Notes: generated by a model from the sequence alone, not told the origin. A DNA stretch of 64,000 nucleotides from Lachnospiraceae bacterium (GCA_910575275.1 CAJTEE010000006.1:1-64000), one strand, 5' to 3'; positions 26,452 through 36,505 are shown, counted from the first letter of the stretch. Made by a program: numbers and translations.

Positions 26452-27243
26452 ATGTTTCAGGGCTATTATAATCTGACGTCCGCCGTGCTGACGCATCAGA
26501 GAAGACTGAATGTAATCAGCAATAACATGGTGAATGTATCGACTCCGGGCTACCGGGCCGATACATATACGGAGACCACGTTTGACGATGAACTGGTTTA
26601 CCGCATCGGCAATACAGACAAGGACAATCCCACACCGATCGGCCAGATGAGTGCGATCGTGGCAGGGGGCGGAAAGATCACGAATTATAAGCCGGGTACG
26701 ATCACCGAGACGGGAGGAAAGTTTGATTTTGCTCTCACCGGCACCGGCTTTTTCGCAGTCGATCAGGGAGGCGAGACCGTATATACCAGAAACGGTTCGT
26801 TTGTCCTGGACGAGGAGGGATATTTGTATCTGGACGGGGTCGGACGTGTCTTGGGGACGCAGGGACCGATCTATCTGGGAACGGATCATATCACGGCGGA
26901 TTCCCACGGCAATATCTATAAGGAGTCCCTGGAAGGTGCCGAGTCGGCAGAAGGGATGGCGGCGCCCGGCGAGCTTTTGGGTACGTTGCGCGTTGTGGAC
27001 TTTGGAAATTATGAGACGGATCTCGAGAAGGTCACGAGCGGTGTGATGCGGGTCCGGGGGGCAGGCGGCCAGGATGTGGAGAACCCGGAGATCATGTATC
27101 AGATTTTAGAGGACTCTAACGTGGATCCGATTCAGGAGATGACCGACATGATGAGCACACAGCGCGCTTTGCAGAGTGCGGCTCAGATTCTTAAGATGTA
27201 TGACCAGCTTTCAGCGAAGATCGTACAGATCGGACCGACATAA
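26452..27243 (+). CDS. Flagellar rod/hook-basal body protein, FlgF/FlgG (FlhO-like)
   Basis: A 263-residue rod protein with the N-terminal signature LNVISNNMVNVSTPGYRADT and C-terminal block LEDSNVDPIQEMTDMMSTQRALQSAAQ in shortened form. It is the first of two tandem flgG-type genes, like flhO-flhP of Bacillus, and probably one forms the middle and the other the distal rod. Assignment to FlgF or FlgG is not certain. Confidence 0.9.
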   Translation: MFQGYYNLTSAVLTHQRRLNVISNNMVNVSTPGYRADTYTETTFDDELVYRIGNTDKDNPTPIGQMSAIVAGGGKITNYKPGTITETGGKFDFALTGTGFFAVDQGGETVYTRNGSFVLDEEGYLYLDGVGRVLGTQGPIYLGTDHITADSHGNIYKESLEGAESAEGMAAPGELLGTLRVVDFGNYETDLEKVTSGVMRVRGAGGQDVENPEIMYQILEDSNVDPIQEMTDMMSTQRALQSAAQILKMYDQLSAKIVQIGPT

Positions 27244-27261
27244 TAAAAGGAGGAGCTTGCA

Positions 27262-28071
27262 ATGGATGCATCGTTTTATTCGGCAGCCAGGGGTGCGATG
27301 ACCGAACAGGAGAAGATGAATGTCATCTCCAATAATATGGCAAACTTTAACACGGTCGGCTACCGCTCGAAATCGACGGTCTTTTCGGATCTGCTCTATT
27401 ACAATATGCACAGCTATGACCGCAATTCCACGGGTACCGGCGTGAAGGTACAGCATACCAATACGAATTTTAATCCGGGCGGCCTTCTGATGACAGACCC
27501 GGAATCCTACGATTATGCGATTGACGGCGAGGGTTTCTTCATGGTGCGCGACGAGCAGACGGGGGCGCTTTCGTACACGAGATCCGGAAAATTTTCCCTC
27601 TCCCGCCATGAGGAGGAGGGAGGCACGGTGTTTTATCTGTTCACCGACGGCAGGAAGCAGGTGCTTGACCGTGACGGGGAGCCGATCCGTCTCGTGGAGA
27701 AGTGGCAGGCCAAGGATTATGTGCCGGACGAGGACGCGGAGGAGACAAACGACTATGCTGCCGATGAGGTAGACGAGAACGGGATTCCGAGAAACCTTGT
27801 GCTTTCAGCTAAGCCGGCTGTTTATACCTTCGAAAATATGGATAATATGCAGGCAATGGGGAAAAACGAGTTCGTCCCGGTGGAGAAGAACGGGCCGCCG
27901 ATTTTGAGGGCGAATGCACGGGTCGTAAGAGGTTATCTGGAGCTCTCAAATACCGACGCAGGCCAGGACTTTACAGATATGATTATCGCCTCCAGGGCCT
28001 ATTCCTACGCCCTGAAGATGGTGACAACCTCAGACGAGGTGGAGCAGACAATCAACGGTCTGCGTTCATAA
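27262..28071 (+). CDS. Flagellar rod protein, FlgG (FlhP-like)
   Basis: A 269-residue paralogue of the preceding gene, with MNVISNNMANFNTVGYRSKS near the N-terminus and GYLELSNTDAGQDFTDMIIA near the C-terminus. The middle has a long acidic insertion (EDAEETNDYAADEVDENG). AAAGGAGGAGC precedes the start, 18 bases after its neighbour's stop codon. Confidence 0.9.
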   Translation: MDASFYSAARGAMTEQEKMNVISNNMANFNTVGYRSKSTVFSDLLYYNMHSYDRNSTGTGVKVQHTNTNFNPGGLLMTDPESYDYAIDGEGFFMVRDEQTGALSYTRSGKFSLSRHEEEGGTVFYLFTDGRKQVLDRDGEPIRLVEKWQAKDYVPDEDAEETNDYAADEVDENGIPRNLVLSAKPAVYTFENMDNMQAMGKNEFVPVEKNGPPILRANARVVRGYLELSNTDAGQDFTDMIIASRAYSYALKMVTTSDEVEQTINGLRS

Positions 28072-28122
28072 AGGATTTAGCAGGGAATTCATTATGCGGA
28101 GGGAAGGAGCAGGAGAGACAAC

Positions 28123-28749
28123 ATGAAGATTACGCGTTATGAAGACATGGATGACATGGCAAAGGACATGATGCGGGAAATCGGCAGTATCGGGACGGGA
28201 AATGCAGCTACGGCCTTGTCAAGTCTTTTGGGAACAGAAGTAAAAATGACGGTTCCCAATGTGGAGATTTTAGGGTATAATGAAGCTGTAGACTATCTCG
28301 GGCATGCGGAGGATATGGTATCAGGTGTCCTTGTTGAAATGGCGGGGGATTTAAGCGGCATGATGTTATTTGTCATGAAGCTGGACTTTGTCAATGAGGT
28401 ATTGGGCCGGGTCGGCATGGAACCGATCAAAAATATCATGTGGGTGCAGGAGATGGAGTCCTCGGCGGTGACCGAGGTCGGAAACATTATCATTTCCAAC
28501 TATATTCTTTCACTGTCAAAACTGGCGGATATGAAGATTTCGCTTTCGGTGCCGAGCTTTACAGTTAATATGCTCGGCGGGATTTTAACGGTCCCGATGG
28601 CGGAGTTCGGCTACGAATCCGACAAGCTGATGATGATTACGGGTAAATGTATTATCGGAGGGAAGCGTGTGGAAAGCAACCTTTTGATGCTGCCGGACAT
28701 TTCTTCCCTAAATTATCTGATGGACAGGCTGGTGACTTCAAATGGCTAA
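28123..28749 (+). CDS. cheC: Chemotaxis protein CheC (one active-site Asn replaced)
   Basis: A 208-residue CheC-family CheY-P phosphatase and CheD partner. The second active site is intact (TEVGN, Glu118 and Asn121). At the first site the usual E-x-x-N reads E-I-G-S (Glu19, Ser22), so the amide-bearing Asn is replaced by Ser; the rest of the loop (IGTGNAATALSSLL) is normal. This protein may therefore have one catalytic site. It overlaps cheD by 8 bases, matching the known complex between the two. Confidence 0.92.
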   Translation: MKITRYEDMDDMAKDMMREIGSIGTGNAATALSSLLGTEVKMTVPNVEILGYNEAVDYLGHAEDMVSGVLVEMAGDLSGMMLFVMKLDFVNEVLGRVGMEPIKNIMWVQEMESSAVTEVGNIIISNYILSLSKLADMKISLSVPSFTVNMLGGILTVPMAEFGYESDKLMMITGKCIIGGKRVESNLLMLPDISSLNYLMDRLVTSNG

Positions 28750-29221
28750 AGAAACAAAGGTTGGGATTGCAGATATGCAGATCATCAGACGTGAGGGAAC
28801 ATTGATCACTTACGCATTGGGGTCTTGTATTGGCATCAGCCTTTATGATCCGCAGATCAAGCTGGCGGCGTTAATTCATATCATGCTGCCGGAGGCCGCG
28901 GGACAGGCGGGAAACGTCTTTAAATTTGCGGACACAGGGATTCAGGAAACACTGCGCAAGATGGCAGTGTTCGGCGGCGTAAAGAGCCGCTACATATGCA
29001 AAATCGCCGGTGGGGCGAAAATGTTCGAAAATTTAAGCAGAAGCAGCCTCGGAAACATCGGTGAGCGTAACGTGCACAGTGTAGAGGCGGCCATGCAGGC
29101 GGAGAAAATCCGTATCGTACGTAAGGATGTGGGCGCAAATTATGCGAGAACCATGCTGCTGGACGCGGCAGACGGCAAAGTGCGGATCCGCACGGCCGGT
29201 CGTCCGGAGATCATTTTATAG
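28742..29221 (+). CDS. cheD: Chemoreceptor glutamine deamidase CheD
   Basis: A 159-residue deamidase of chemoreceptors. The active-site Cys29 lies in ALGSCIGI, the His in LIHIMLP, and a conserved Thr follows in FKFADTGI. CheD activity and partitioning are controlled by CheC, whose gene overlaps it. No receptor genes are in the window. Confidence 0.94.
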   Translation: MAKETKVGIADMQIIRREGTLITYALGSCIGISLYDPQIKLAALIHIMLPEAAGQAGNVFKFADTGIQETLRKMAVFGGVKSRYICKIAGGAKMFENLSRSSLGNIGERNVHSVEAAMQAEKIRIVRKDVGANYARTMLLDAADGKVRIRTAGRPEIIL

Positions 29222-29289
29222 AGGGCATATACGTCGGCGCGCTGTTCAAATGACAGGGTTCTAAAATATAGGAAAGGGACGGAAGAATT

Positions 29290-30204
29290 ATGGCAAAGAC
29301 AGAAATACTTCTGGAGTCTGGAACAAATGAAATTGAGATCATGGAGTTTACAATCTATGATGAGCTCTACGGCATTAATGTGGCGAAGGTGAAGGAAATC
29401 ATGATGGTAGATAAGGTAAAGCCGATGCCGCATGCCCATCCGGCTGTGGAGGGGATTTTTAAACCGCGTGACATTATGCTGACCGTGGTGGATCTGCCGA
29501 AATATCTGACGGACCGGGAAACGGAGCGCCATCCCAGGGATTTGTTTATTGTTACGAATTTTAATATGATGAATATCGCCTTCCGCGTGCATTCTGTGGT
29601 GGGAATTCAGCGCATCTCCTGGAGAGATATTCAGAAGCCGGATAAAACGTTAAGCCACGGACAGGAGGGGCTTGCAACCGGTATTGCCCAGTGCTCAGGA
29701 CAGCTCGTAACGATTTTGGATTTTGAAAAAATTGTGGCTGAGATTGCGCCAGAGACCGGAATCCAGTTAAGCGAGATTGAGGCTTTAGGGCACCGCGAGA
29801 GAAACAACAGCCGCATTGTCTGCGTTGAGGATTCAGTACTCTTATCAAAAATGGTGGAGATGGCTCTCAGACAGGCGGGGTATGAAAATCTGGTGCAGTT
29901 TGACAACGGTCAGGAGGCATGGAATTATTTATCGTCCATAAAGGATGATGAAGATCTGATGGAGAAGGTGAATTTGATCATCACTGACATCGAGATGCCG
30001 GAGATGGATGGACATCGGCTGACGAAGCTTGTGAAGTCTGATCCGAAACTGAAAAAAATCCCGCTTATTATCTTCTCCTCGCTGATCAGCCCGGAAATGG
30101 AGATCAAGGGAAAGGAAATCGGTGCAGATGGACAGCTCTCCAAACCGGAGATCGGCCATCTTGTAACCATTATGGATGAACTTTTGGCAAGGGGTAAAAA
30201 ATAA
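29290..30204 (+). CDS. cheV: Chemotaxis coupling protein CheV
   Basis: A 304-residue fusion of an N-terminal CheW domain (FTIYDELYGINVAKVKEIM, to about residue 160) with a C-terminal receiver domain (VCVEDSVLLSKMVEMAL; phosphoacceptor in ITDIEMPEMDG). CheV couples receptors to CheA and adapts by phosphorylation. The EAL-HDOD gene begins 2 bases after its stop codon, which ties that gene to the chemotaxis set. Confidence 0.94.
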   Translation: MAKTEILLESGTNEIEIMEFTIYDELYGINVAKVKEIMMVDKVKPMPHAHPAVEGIFKPRDIMLTVVDLPKYLTDRETERHPRDLFIVTNFNMMNIAFRVHSVVGIQRISWRDIQKPDKTLSHGQEGLATGIAQCSGQLVTILDFEKIVAEIAPETGIQLSEIEALGHRERNNSRIVCVEDSVLLSKMVEMALRQAGYENLVQFDNGQEAWNYLSSIKDDEDLMEKVNLIITDIEMPEMDGHRLTKLVKSDPKLKKIPLIIFSSLISPEMEIKGKEIGADGQLSKPEIGHLVTIMDELLARGKK

Positions 30205-30206
30205 AA

Positions 30207-31508
30207 ATGGACAGATGTGTAGTGAGACAGGCGATTAAAGACCCAAAGTCGGAAAAAATCGCCGGATATGAATTGTTGTTTCAGAGCGGCAGAGACAGCC
30301 TGTATAATAACGATACATCGGCAGCGGATACGATCCTGAATTTCCTGCTGGCAAACAGCTCGAAGATCATCAATGACAGGCCGATGTTTGTGACCTTTAC
30401 GCCGGCGCTTCTGCTTCGGAATACGCCCCGGATGTTTGGCGCAGAGAGAGTGGTAATCCAGATTGAGGATAATGTGATTATCCATCCGCTTGCGATGCCG
30501 GTTATCAAACGCTATTATGAGGGCGGTTATCAGTTTGCAATCAATGATTTCCAGTTTTCGCCGAAGTATTTCAGTGTGCTGGACTATATGGCGTATGTGC
30601 GGATCAACATGGAGGGATATGACGTTGACCTTCAGAAACGCAAGATGATCCAGAACATTGTCCAGATGACACAGAGCTTTGGGAGAAAGTGCATTGCAAC
30701 CAACGTGTCAACGAAGGCACTTTATGATGCGGCGGTGGAGTTAGGGATTGATTTGGTAGAGGGCGGCTATGTGGCGAACACCCTCGTGACAAAGGTAGAC
30801 AAAGTCGAATACATGCAGGGGAATTTTTTCCAGCTCATGGTTGCAGTGTCCAGAGATGAACCGGACTTTGCAGAGGTGGAGGAGATTGTAAACCGGGATG
30901 CCGGTCTCTCCTATGCTCTTTTAAAGATTGTCAACTCTGCATATTTTGCACTCAGAAGAAGAACGGCTTCTATCCGGCAGGCGCTTGTTACGCTTGGCAT
31001 CGGACAGCTCAGGCATTGGGTGTATATGCTGAGTCTGGATCAGCAAAAGGAAGCCGGTGCAGAGGAAATGCTGAAGCTTTCGTTTTTGCGGGCAAAACTT
31101 TCCTCGGAGCTTGCAGGGCGGATTCCGCACGGCACGCTTGCCTCGTCAGATGCCTATATGATGGGAATGTTCTCGACGCTTGGCTACATGGTCAATGCGC
31201 CGCTTGAGGATCTTCTGGCAGAGATTCCGGTGGCAGATGAAATTAAGGTTGCACTTATTGAAGGAAAGGGACTCGCAGGAAACCTTTATAAGCTTGTGAT
31301 TGCCTATGAGAATGCGGACTGGAAGACGAGCAAGGAGCTTGCCGAGGAGCTGGGCCTTAAGAGCGATCAGCTTGCACAGGTCTATGTGGACTGCGTAGAG
31401 GAGGTCAACGACGTCTGGAAAAACCTGACAACGGATATGGTCCGGCCGGGCGACGCTGAGGCGGCACTTTCTGAAGCGGCGTCTGCGCAGGAAGCGAACG
31501 GGGTCTGA
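30207..31508 (+). CDS. EAL-HDOD signalling protein with degenerate EAL site
   Basis: A 433-residue protein. Residues 1-200 are an EAL (cyclic-di-GMP phosphodiesterase type) domain of the YuxH class, starting at GYELLF (Glu22). The aspartate pair of the usual DDF motif reads NDFQF (Asn113-Asp114), and the usual lysine and following acidic residue lie in VRINM, so metal ligands are partly lost. Residues about 210-410 are an HDOD domain. It is thus more likely a cyclic-di-GMP sensor or scaffold than an enzyme. It is co-transcribed with cheV, parA and the comFB gene. Confidence 0.85.
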   Translation: MDRCVVRQAIKDPKSEKIAGYELLFQSGRDSLYNNDTSAADTILNFLLANSSKIINDRPMFVTFTPALLLRNTPRMFGAERVVIQIEDNVIIHPLAMPVIKRYYEGGYQFAINDFQFSPKYFSVLDYMAYVRINMEGYDVDLQKRKMIQNIVQMTQSFGRKCIATNVSTKALYDAAVELGIDLVEGGYVANTLVTKVDKVEYMQGNFFQLMVAVSRDEPDFAEVEEIVNRDAGLSYALLKIVNSAYFALRRRTASIRQALVTLGIGQLRHWVYMLSLDQQKEAGAEEMLKLSFLRAKLSSELAGRIPHGTLASSDAYMMGMFSTLGYMVNAPLEDLLAEIPVADEIKVALIEGKGLAGNLYKLVIAYENADWKTSKELAEELGLKSDQLAQVYVDCVEEVNDVWKNLTTDMVRPGDAEAALSEAASAQEANGV

Positions 31509-31550
31509 CGAACGGGGATTTAGACGCTGAACAGGAGAGCGGAGGTAAAC

Positions 31551-32318
31551 ATGGCGCATACAATCGTTTTGACAAACCAGAAGGGCGGTGTGGGAAAGAC
31601 GACCACATCCGTCGCCCTGGCGGCCGGTCTGGGCAGGAAGGGAAAAAAGGTCCTGGCTGTGGATCTTGATCCTCAGGGAAATCTGGGCTTCAGCCTTGGC
31701 ATGGACATCGAGGAGGGGCCTACGATCTATGAGGCTCTCATGGGGGATGCGTCTGTCTATGATGCGATTCACCGGGTAGGCGCTGTCGATGTGATACATT
31801 CCAATATTCTTTTGAGCAGTGCGGATTTGATGTTCAGAGGGGAAAACAGAGAACTGCTTTTAAAGAATCTGCTGGCTCCGGTGGAACCGCTCTACGATTT
31901 CATCATTATTGATACACCGCCCGCGATCAATATTCTGACACTCAACGGCTACAGTGCGTCGCAGCATCTGATCATCCCCATGGCGGCAGAGATTTTGAGC
32001 CTTGTGGGCCTGGTACAGTTAAAGGACACGTATGAGACGATTAGGCGCTCGGCGAACCCAGGACTTTCGATCATGGGGATTCTTCTGACAAAGTATGAGA
32101 CGAGGCGCAGGCTTTCAAGAGATGTCCGGGAGATGGCAGAGAATGTCGCCGGACAGCTTGGCACGAAGGTATTTGACACGATGATCCGGAGCGGTGTGGC
32201 AGTGGCGGAGGCCCCGGCTCATGGCGAAAGTATTTTTGATTATGCAGCCTCCTCAAAGCCGGCGCAGGATTATGCGGCGCTGGTCGATGAGGTACTGCGA
32301 TTAACGGAGGGGGAATAG
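31551..32318 (+). CDS. ParA/Soj-like ATPase
   Basis: A 255-residue deviant Walker A ATPase. The Walker A motif is NQKGGVGKTTT with signature Lys11 and Lys16; the A' motif is VDLDPQGN and the switch II region IIDTPPAIN. A basic stretch KYETRRRLSRDVR is where Soj proteins bind DNA non-specifically, so nucleoid binding is plausible. It lacks the N-terminal DQAxxLR activator and C-terminal amphipathic helix of FlhG, so it is not simply FlhG. In the family such ATPases position plasmids, chemosensory arrays or carboxysomes together with a partner whose basic N-terminus stimulates ATP hydrolysis; the next gene could be that partner. GGAGGTAAAC precedes the ATG. Confidence 0.88.
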   Translation: MAHTIVLTNQKGGVGKTTTSVALAAGLGRKGKKVLAVDLDPQGNLGFSLGMDIEEGPTIYEALMGDASVYDAIHRVGAVDVIHSNILLSSADLMFRGENRELLLKNLLAPVEPLYDFIIIDTPPAINILTLNGYSASQHLIIPMAAEILSLVGLVQLKDTYETIRRSANPGLSIMGILLTKYETRRRLSRDVREMAENVAGQLGTKVFDTMIRSGVAVAEAPAHGESIFDYAASSKPAQDYAALVDEVLRLTEGE

Positions 32319-32322
32319 GTTC

Positions 32323-33021
32323 ATGCCGAAGAAGACGAATAAGACGGATCATGTGCTGGGGCTTTTATCCGGTAAAGCCGGCGCAGAGGAGGACGGGATC
32401 AGAAAAAGCGCGCCTGGTACGGCGCAGACCGACAAGGAAGATCAGAAAAATAACGGACATGTGCAGATTGTCTCCCCCAAAGCCGAGGAGGACGAGATCG
32501 CGGATGCGGTGAAGGAGCTTTTGGAGGAGGAACTTTTGGAGGAGGAGAGCGTGCAGGCAGCAGAGGCAGAAGAACCTGTTGTACAGGAGATCACGCCGGA
32601 GCCTGAGAAAACGGCGGCGGCCTTGCCGGAGGAAGTGTTTCCGGAGCTGGAGGAGATCCCGGAGTCTGTGATGCAGGAGATAGACGAGGTGACGGCGGCG
32701 GAGAATGAGGAGGCGAATCTTCTCAAGGAGGCAGAGGAGGAAGCCGGCGAGGAGTTCCAGTTTATCAATGTCATGGAGAGGCTCGTGCGGGATAAGGTGC
32801 CGATGTACATGGATATGTTTGGAACGTGTAAGTGTTCGCGCTGTGTGGCCGATACGATTGCTGTTACCTTAACGCATCTGGCGCCAAAGTATGTGGTGGT
32901 GAGCAGGAATGCGGTTGCACCGCTTATGAATTATTATTCTCAGCATTATGCCGGCCAGGTTACGGTAGAGATCACAAAGGCGTGTACGCTTGTGTCGGAG
33001 AGGCCGCATCACGGGAGATAA
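32323..33021 (+). CDS. ParA-neighbour protein with C-terminal ComFB domain
   Basis: A 232-residue protein in three parts: a short lysine-rich N-terminus (MPKKTNKTDHVLGLLSGKA), a long acidic disordered middle rich in Glu, and a C-terminal ComFB domain from about residue 150 (VMERLVRDKVPMYMDMFG, then Cys169, Cys171 and Cys174 as CKCSRC). ComFB proteins are small alpha-helical dimers first noted in Bacillus late competence and later described as cyclic-di-nucleotide receptors in cyanobacteria; Cys residues in this region may bind zinc. The layout, and the start 5 bases after parA, fit an adaptor that links ParA to a cargo. It is the last gene before the operon terminator. Confidence 0.75.
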   Translation: MPKKTNKTDHVLGLLSGKAGAEEDGIRKSAPGTAQTDKEDQKNNGHVQIVSPKAEEDEIADAVKELLEEELLEEESVQAAEAEEPVVQEITPEPEKTAAALPEEVFPELEEIPESVMQEIDEVTAAENEEANLLKEAEEEAGEEFQFINVMERLVRDKVPMYMDMFGTCKCSRCVADTIAVTLTHLAPKYVVVSRNAVAPLMNYYSQHYAGQVTVEITKACTLVSERPHHGR

Positions 33022-33034
33022 AGAAGTTGGAGAG

Positions 33035-33068
33035 GGACGCTTCCTGGAAAAAGGGGGCGTTCTTTTTT
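33035..33068 (+). terminator. Rho-independent terminator of the fla/che operon
   Basis: Arms 33035-33045 and 33052-33062 form an 11-bp stem (some G-T pairs) with a 6-base loop, followed by six T at 33063-33068. It lies 13 bases after the comFB stop codon. Confidence 0.88.
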
Positions 33069-33129
33069 GAGTGAGGGGGTCCTCGGAGGCCGGGCTGATG
33101 TCCGGGAGGTTGTGAGAAAGGGAGTGTGT

Positions 33130-33552
33130 ATGCCGTATATGAGGTTGGTCGTTGGCGGCGCTTATCAGGGGAAGCTGGCGTTTGCGCGGGGGCTGGTGGG
33201 GGATTCGGATAGATGTTTGGACGTTGCGGATGGGGAGAGGGATTCTTTTGAGGCGGCGTTTTGTAGGGGGATTGTGTGTAATCTGCATGCTTATATAAGG
33301 AGATTCTGTGAGGGAGAGGCGGATAAGGCGCGGGAGGAGGTGCGGGAGTTTGTTCGGTGTATTCTGCAGCGTAATCCTGGGGCGGTTGTTGTCTGTGATT
33401 TGCTAGGATGTGGGATCGTTCCGATGAGGGCGGAGGACAGGCTGTGGCGGGAGTTGACCGGGGAGGCGTGTCAGGTTTTGGCGGGGGCTTCGGAGGAGGT
33501 CTACCGGGTGATCTGTGGAATCCCGCAGAGGTTGAAGGGAAAAGAGTTATGA
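33130..33552 (+). CDS. CobU-like protein, probably degenerate
   Basis: A 140-residue protein resembling adenosylcobinamide kinase/guanylyltransferase CobU. The start MRLVVGGAYQGKLAFA matches the P-loop region, but the usual Ser/Thr after Gly-Lys is Leu. The C-terminal half keeps the CobU block DLLGCGIVPMRAEDRLWREL and EVYRVICG. The guanylation-histidine segment of CobU is not visible and the protein is shorter than the usual 170-190 residues. It may have another substrate. ATG 33130 follows AAAGGGAGTG and the end overlaps cobD by 4 bases (ATGA), which indicates a coupled pair. Confidence 0.65.
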   Translation: MPYMRLVVGGAYQGKLAFARGLVGDSDRCLDVADGERDSFEAAFCRGIVCNLHAYIRRFCEGEADKAREEVREFVRCILQRNPGAVVVCDLLGCGIVPMRAEDRLWRELTGEACQVLAGASEEVYRVICGIPQRLKGKEL

Positions 33553-34622
33553 GGGGCGTGCATGGAGGGGATGTTTACTCGAATCCGGAGGTTTCTCTGG
33601 ATTATTCGATTAATTTGAATCCATTTGGGATGCCGGATTTTGTGAGGGAGGCAGCCAGGGAGAGTCTTGTGGACTGTGAACGGTATCCGGACAGCAGCTG
33701 TCGGACGCTTGCCGGTGCGGCTGCCTCTTTTTATGATGTGGAGAGAGAACGGCTGATTTTTGGGAACGGTGCGGCTGAGCTGATTTTTCGCATCGTGCAG
33801 GCCAGGAAGCCGAGACGGGCCGTGCTTTTAGCACCGACCTTTGGAGAATATGAGGCGGCGCTGGAGAGTGTGGGGGCTAAGACGGTTCTTTTCTATTTGA
33901 AAGAGGAGGACGGCTTTGAACTGCGGGTAGATGCGTATCTGGAATTTTTGGACCGGGTACGGCCGGAGCTTGTTTTCCTCTGTAATCCGGCGAATCCCAC
34001 AGGGACGGTATGTGAAAGCGGCGGGCTTGGACGGATTCTGGATTTTTGCAGGGTATGTGGGATTCTTGCGGTGGTGGATGAGTGTTTTCTGGATTTTGTG
34101 GAGGACTCGGAAGGGCTGTCGGCGGTGCCGCGTGTCCGGCGGGGAGAGGAGCAGATCTTCGTACTCAAGGCGCTTACGAAATCGTTCGCGATGGCGGGGC
34201 TTCGGTTTGGTCTGGGCTTTTCGGCCGACGGGGAGCTCCTGGAGCGGATGCGGCGTGCCGGCCAGCCGTGGAGCGTATCAATTCCGGCTGAAGCGGCGGC
34301 AGGAGCCGTGTTTGCCGACCGGACAAGGAGCTTACGGTATCTTTTAAAAACGAGGGAGTTTCTGAAAGAAGAAAGAAAATGCCTGGGCGGGGGAATTGCC
34401 GCGGCGGGAGGACGGATCTATGGTTCCGGGGCAAATTTTTTGTTTTTTCGGGATGCTTTGGGGCGGCGGCCGCTGGCTCTGTATGAACATTTTCTGACGC
34501 GGGGAATCCTGATCCGCTCGTGTGCGGATTATCATGGACTGAATGGCCTCTATTACCGGGTCTGTGTGCGGCGGCATGAGGAAAATATACGGTTCTTGGA
34601 GGTTTTGAGGGATTATTTATAA
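33549..34622 (+). CDS. cobD: Threonine-phosphate decarboxylase-like aminotransferase (CobD)
   Basis: A 357-residue fold-type I PLP enzyme. The PLP lysine is at about Lys211 in ALTKSFAMAGLR, and LDYSINLNPFGMP near the N-terminus and CNPANPTGT are characteristic of CobD and HisC. CobD makes the aminopropanol phosphate arm of cobalamin. The pairing with a CobU-like gene favours CobD over HisC; the rest of the cobalamin pathway is not in the window. Codon choice here is G-rich compared with neighbours. Confidence 0.78.
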   Translation: MRGVHGGDVYSNPEVSLDYSINLNPFGMPDFVREAARESLVDCERYPDSSCRTLAGAAASFYDVERERLIFGNGAAELIFRIVQARKPRRAVLLAPTFGEYEAALESVGAKTVLFYLKEEDGFELRVDAYLEFLDRVRPELVFLCNPANPTGTVCESGGLGRILDFCRVCGILAVVDECFLDFVEDSEGLSAVPRVRRGEEQIFVLKALTKSFAMAGLRFGLGFSADGELLERMRRAGQPWSVSIPAEAAAGAVFADRTRSLRYLLKTREFLKEERKCLGGGIAAAGGRIYGSGANFLFFRDALGRRPLALYEHFLTRGILIRSCADYHGLNGLYYRVCVRRHEENIRFLEVLRDYL

Positions 34623-34667
34623 GAACAGTTAATAATTGGAAACCGAAAAAATAATAAGAATCTCCTG

Positions 34668-34696
34668 TTGCGCAATGGCGCTAAAACTGCTATACT
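34668..34696 (+). promoter_or_regulatory. Sigma-A promoter of guaB
   Basis: TTGCGC (34668-34673), a 17-base spacer and TATACT (34691-34696) are well placed. The predicted start near 34703 gives guaB a leader of about 280 bases containing the repeat element below. Confidence 0.6.
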
Positions 34697-34710
34697 CTTT
34701 TAAATACCCT

Positions 34711-36438
<1,728 letters not shown>

Positions 36439-36450
36439 TTAAAAACGGAC

Positions 36451-36495
36451 AAGCCGCATGGGCAGCATAGGAAGCTGTTTGTGCGGCTTTTGTTT
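36451..36495. terminator. Terminator between guaB and the convergent GerA-type gene
   Basis: AAGCCGCA (36451-36458) pairs with TGCGGCTT (36482-36489), with an inner CAGC/GCTG stem; TTTTGTTT follows on the + strand. On the minus strand a T-rich tract lies a few bases after the stem, so the element may serve both genes. Confidence 0.75.
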
Positions 36496-36505
36496 CTGCT
36501 TTCCT

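Noticed and set aside
33035-33068. Coding region extending across the end of the comFB gene
   Set aside because: The stretch is a textbook terminator with stem and six Ts.
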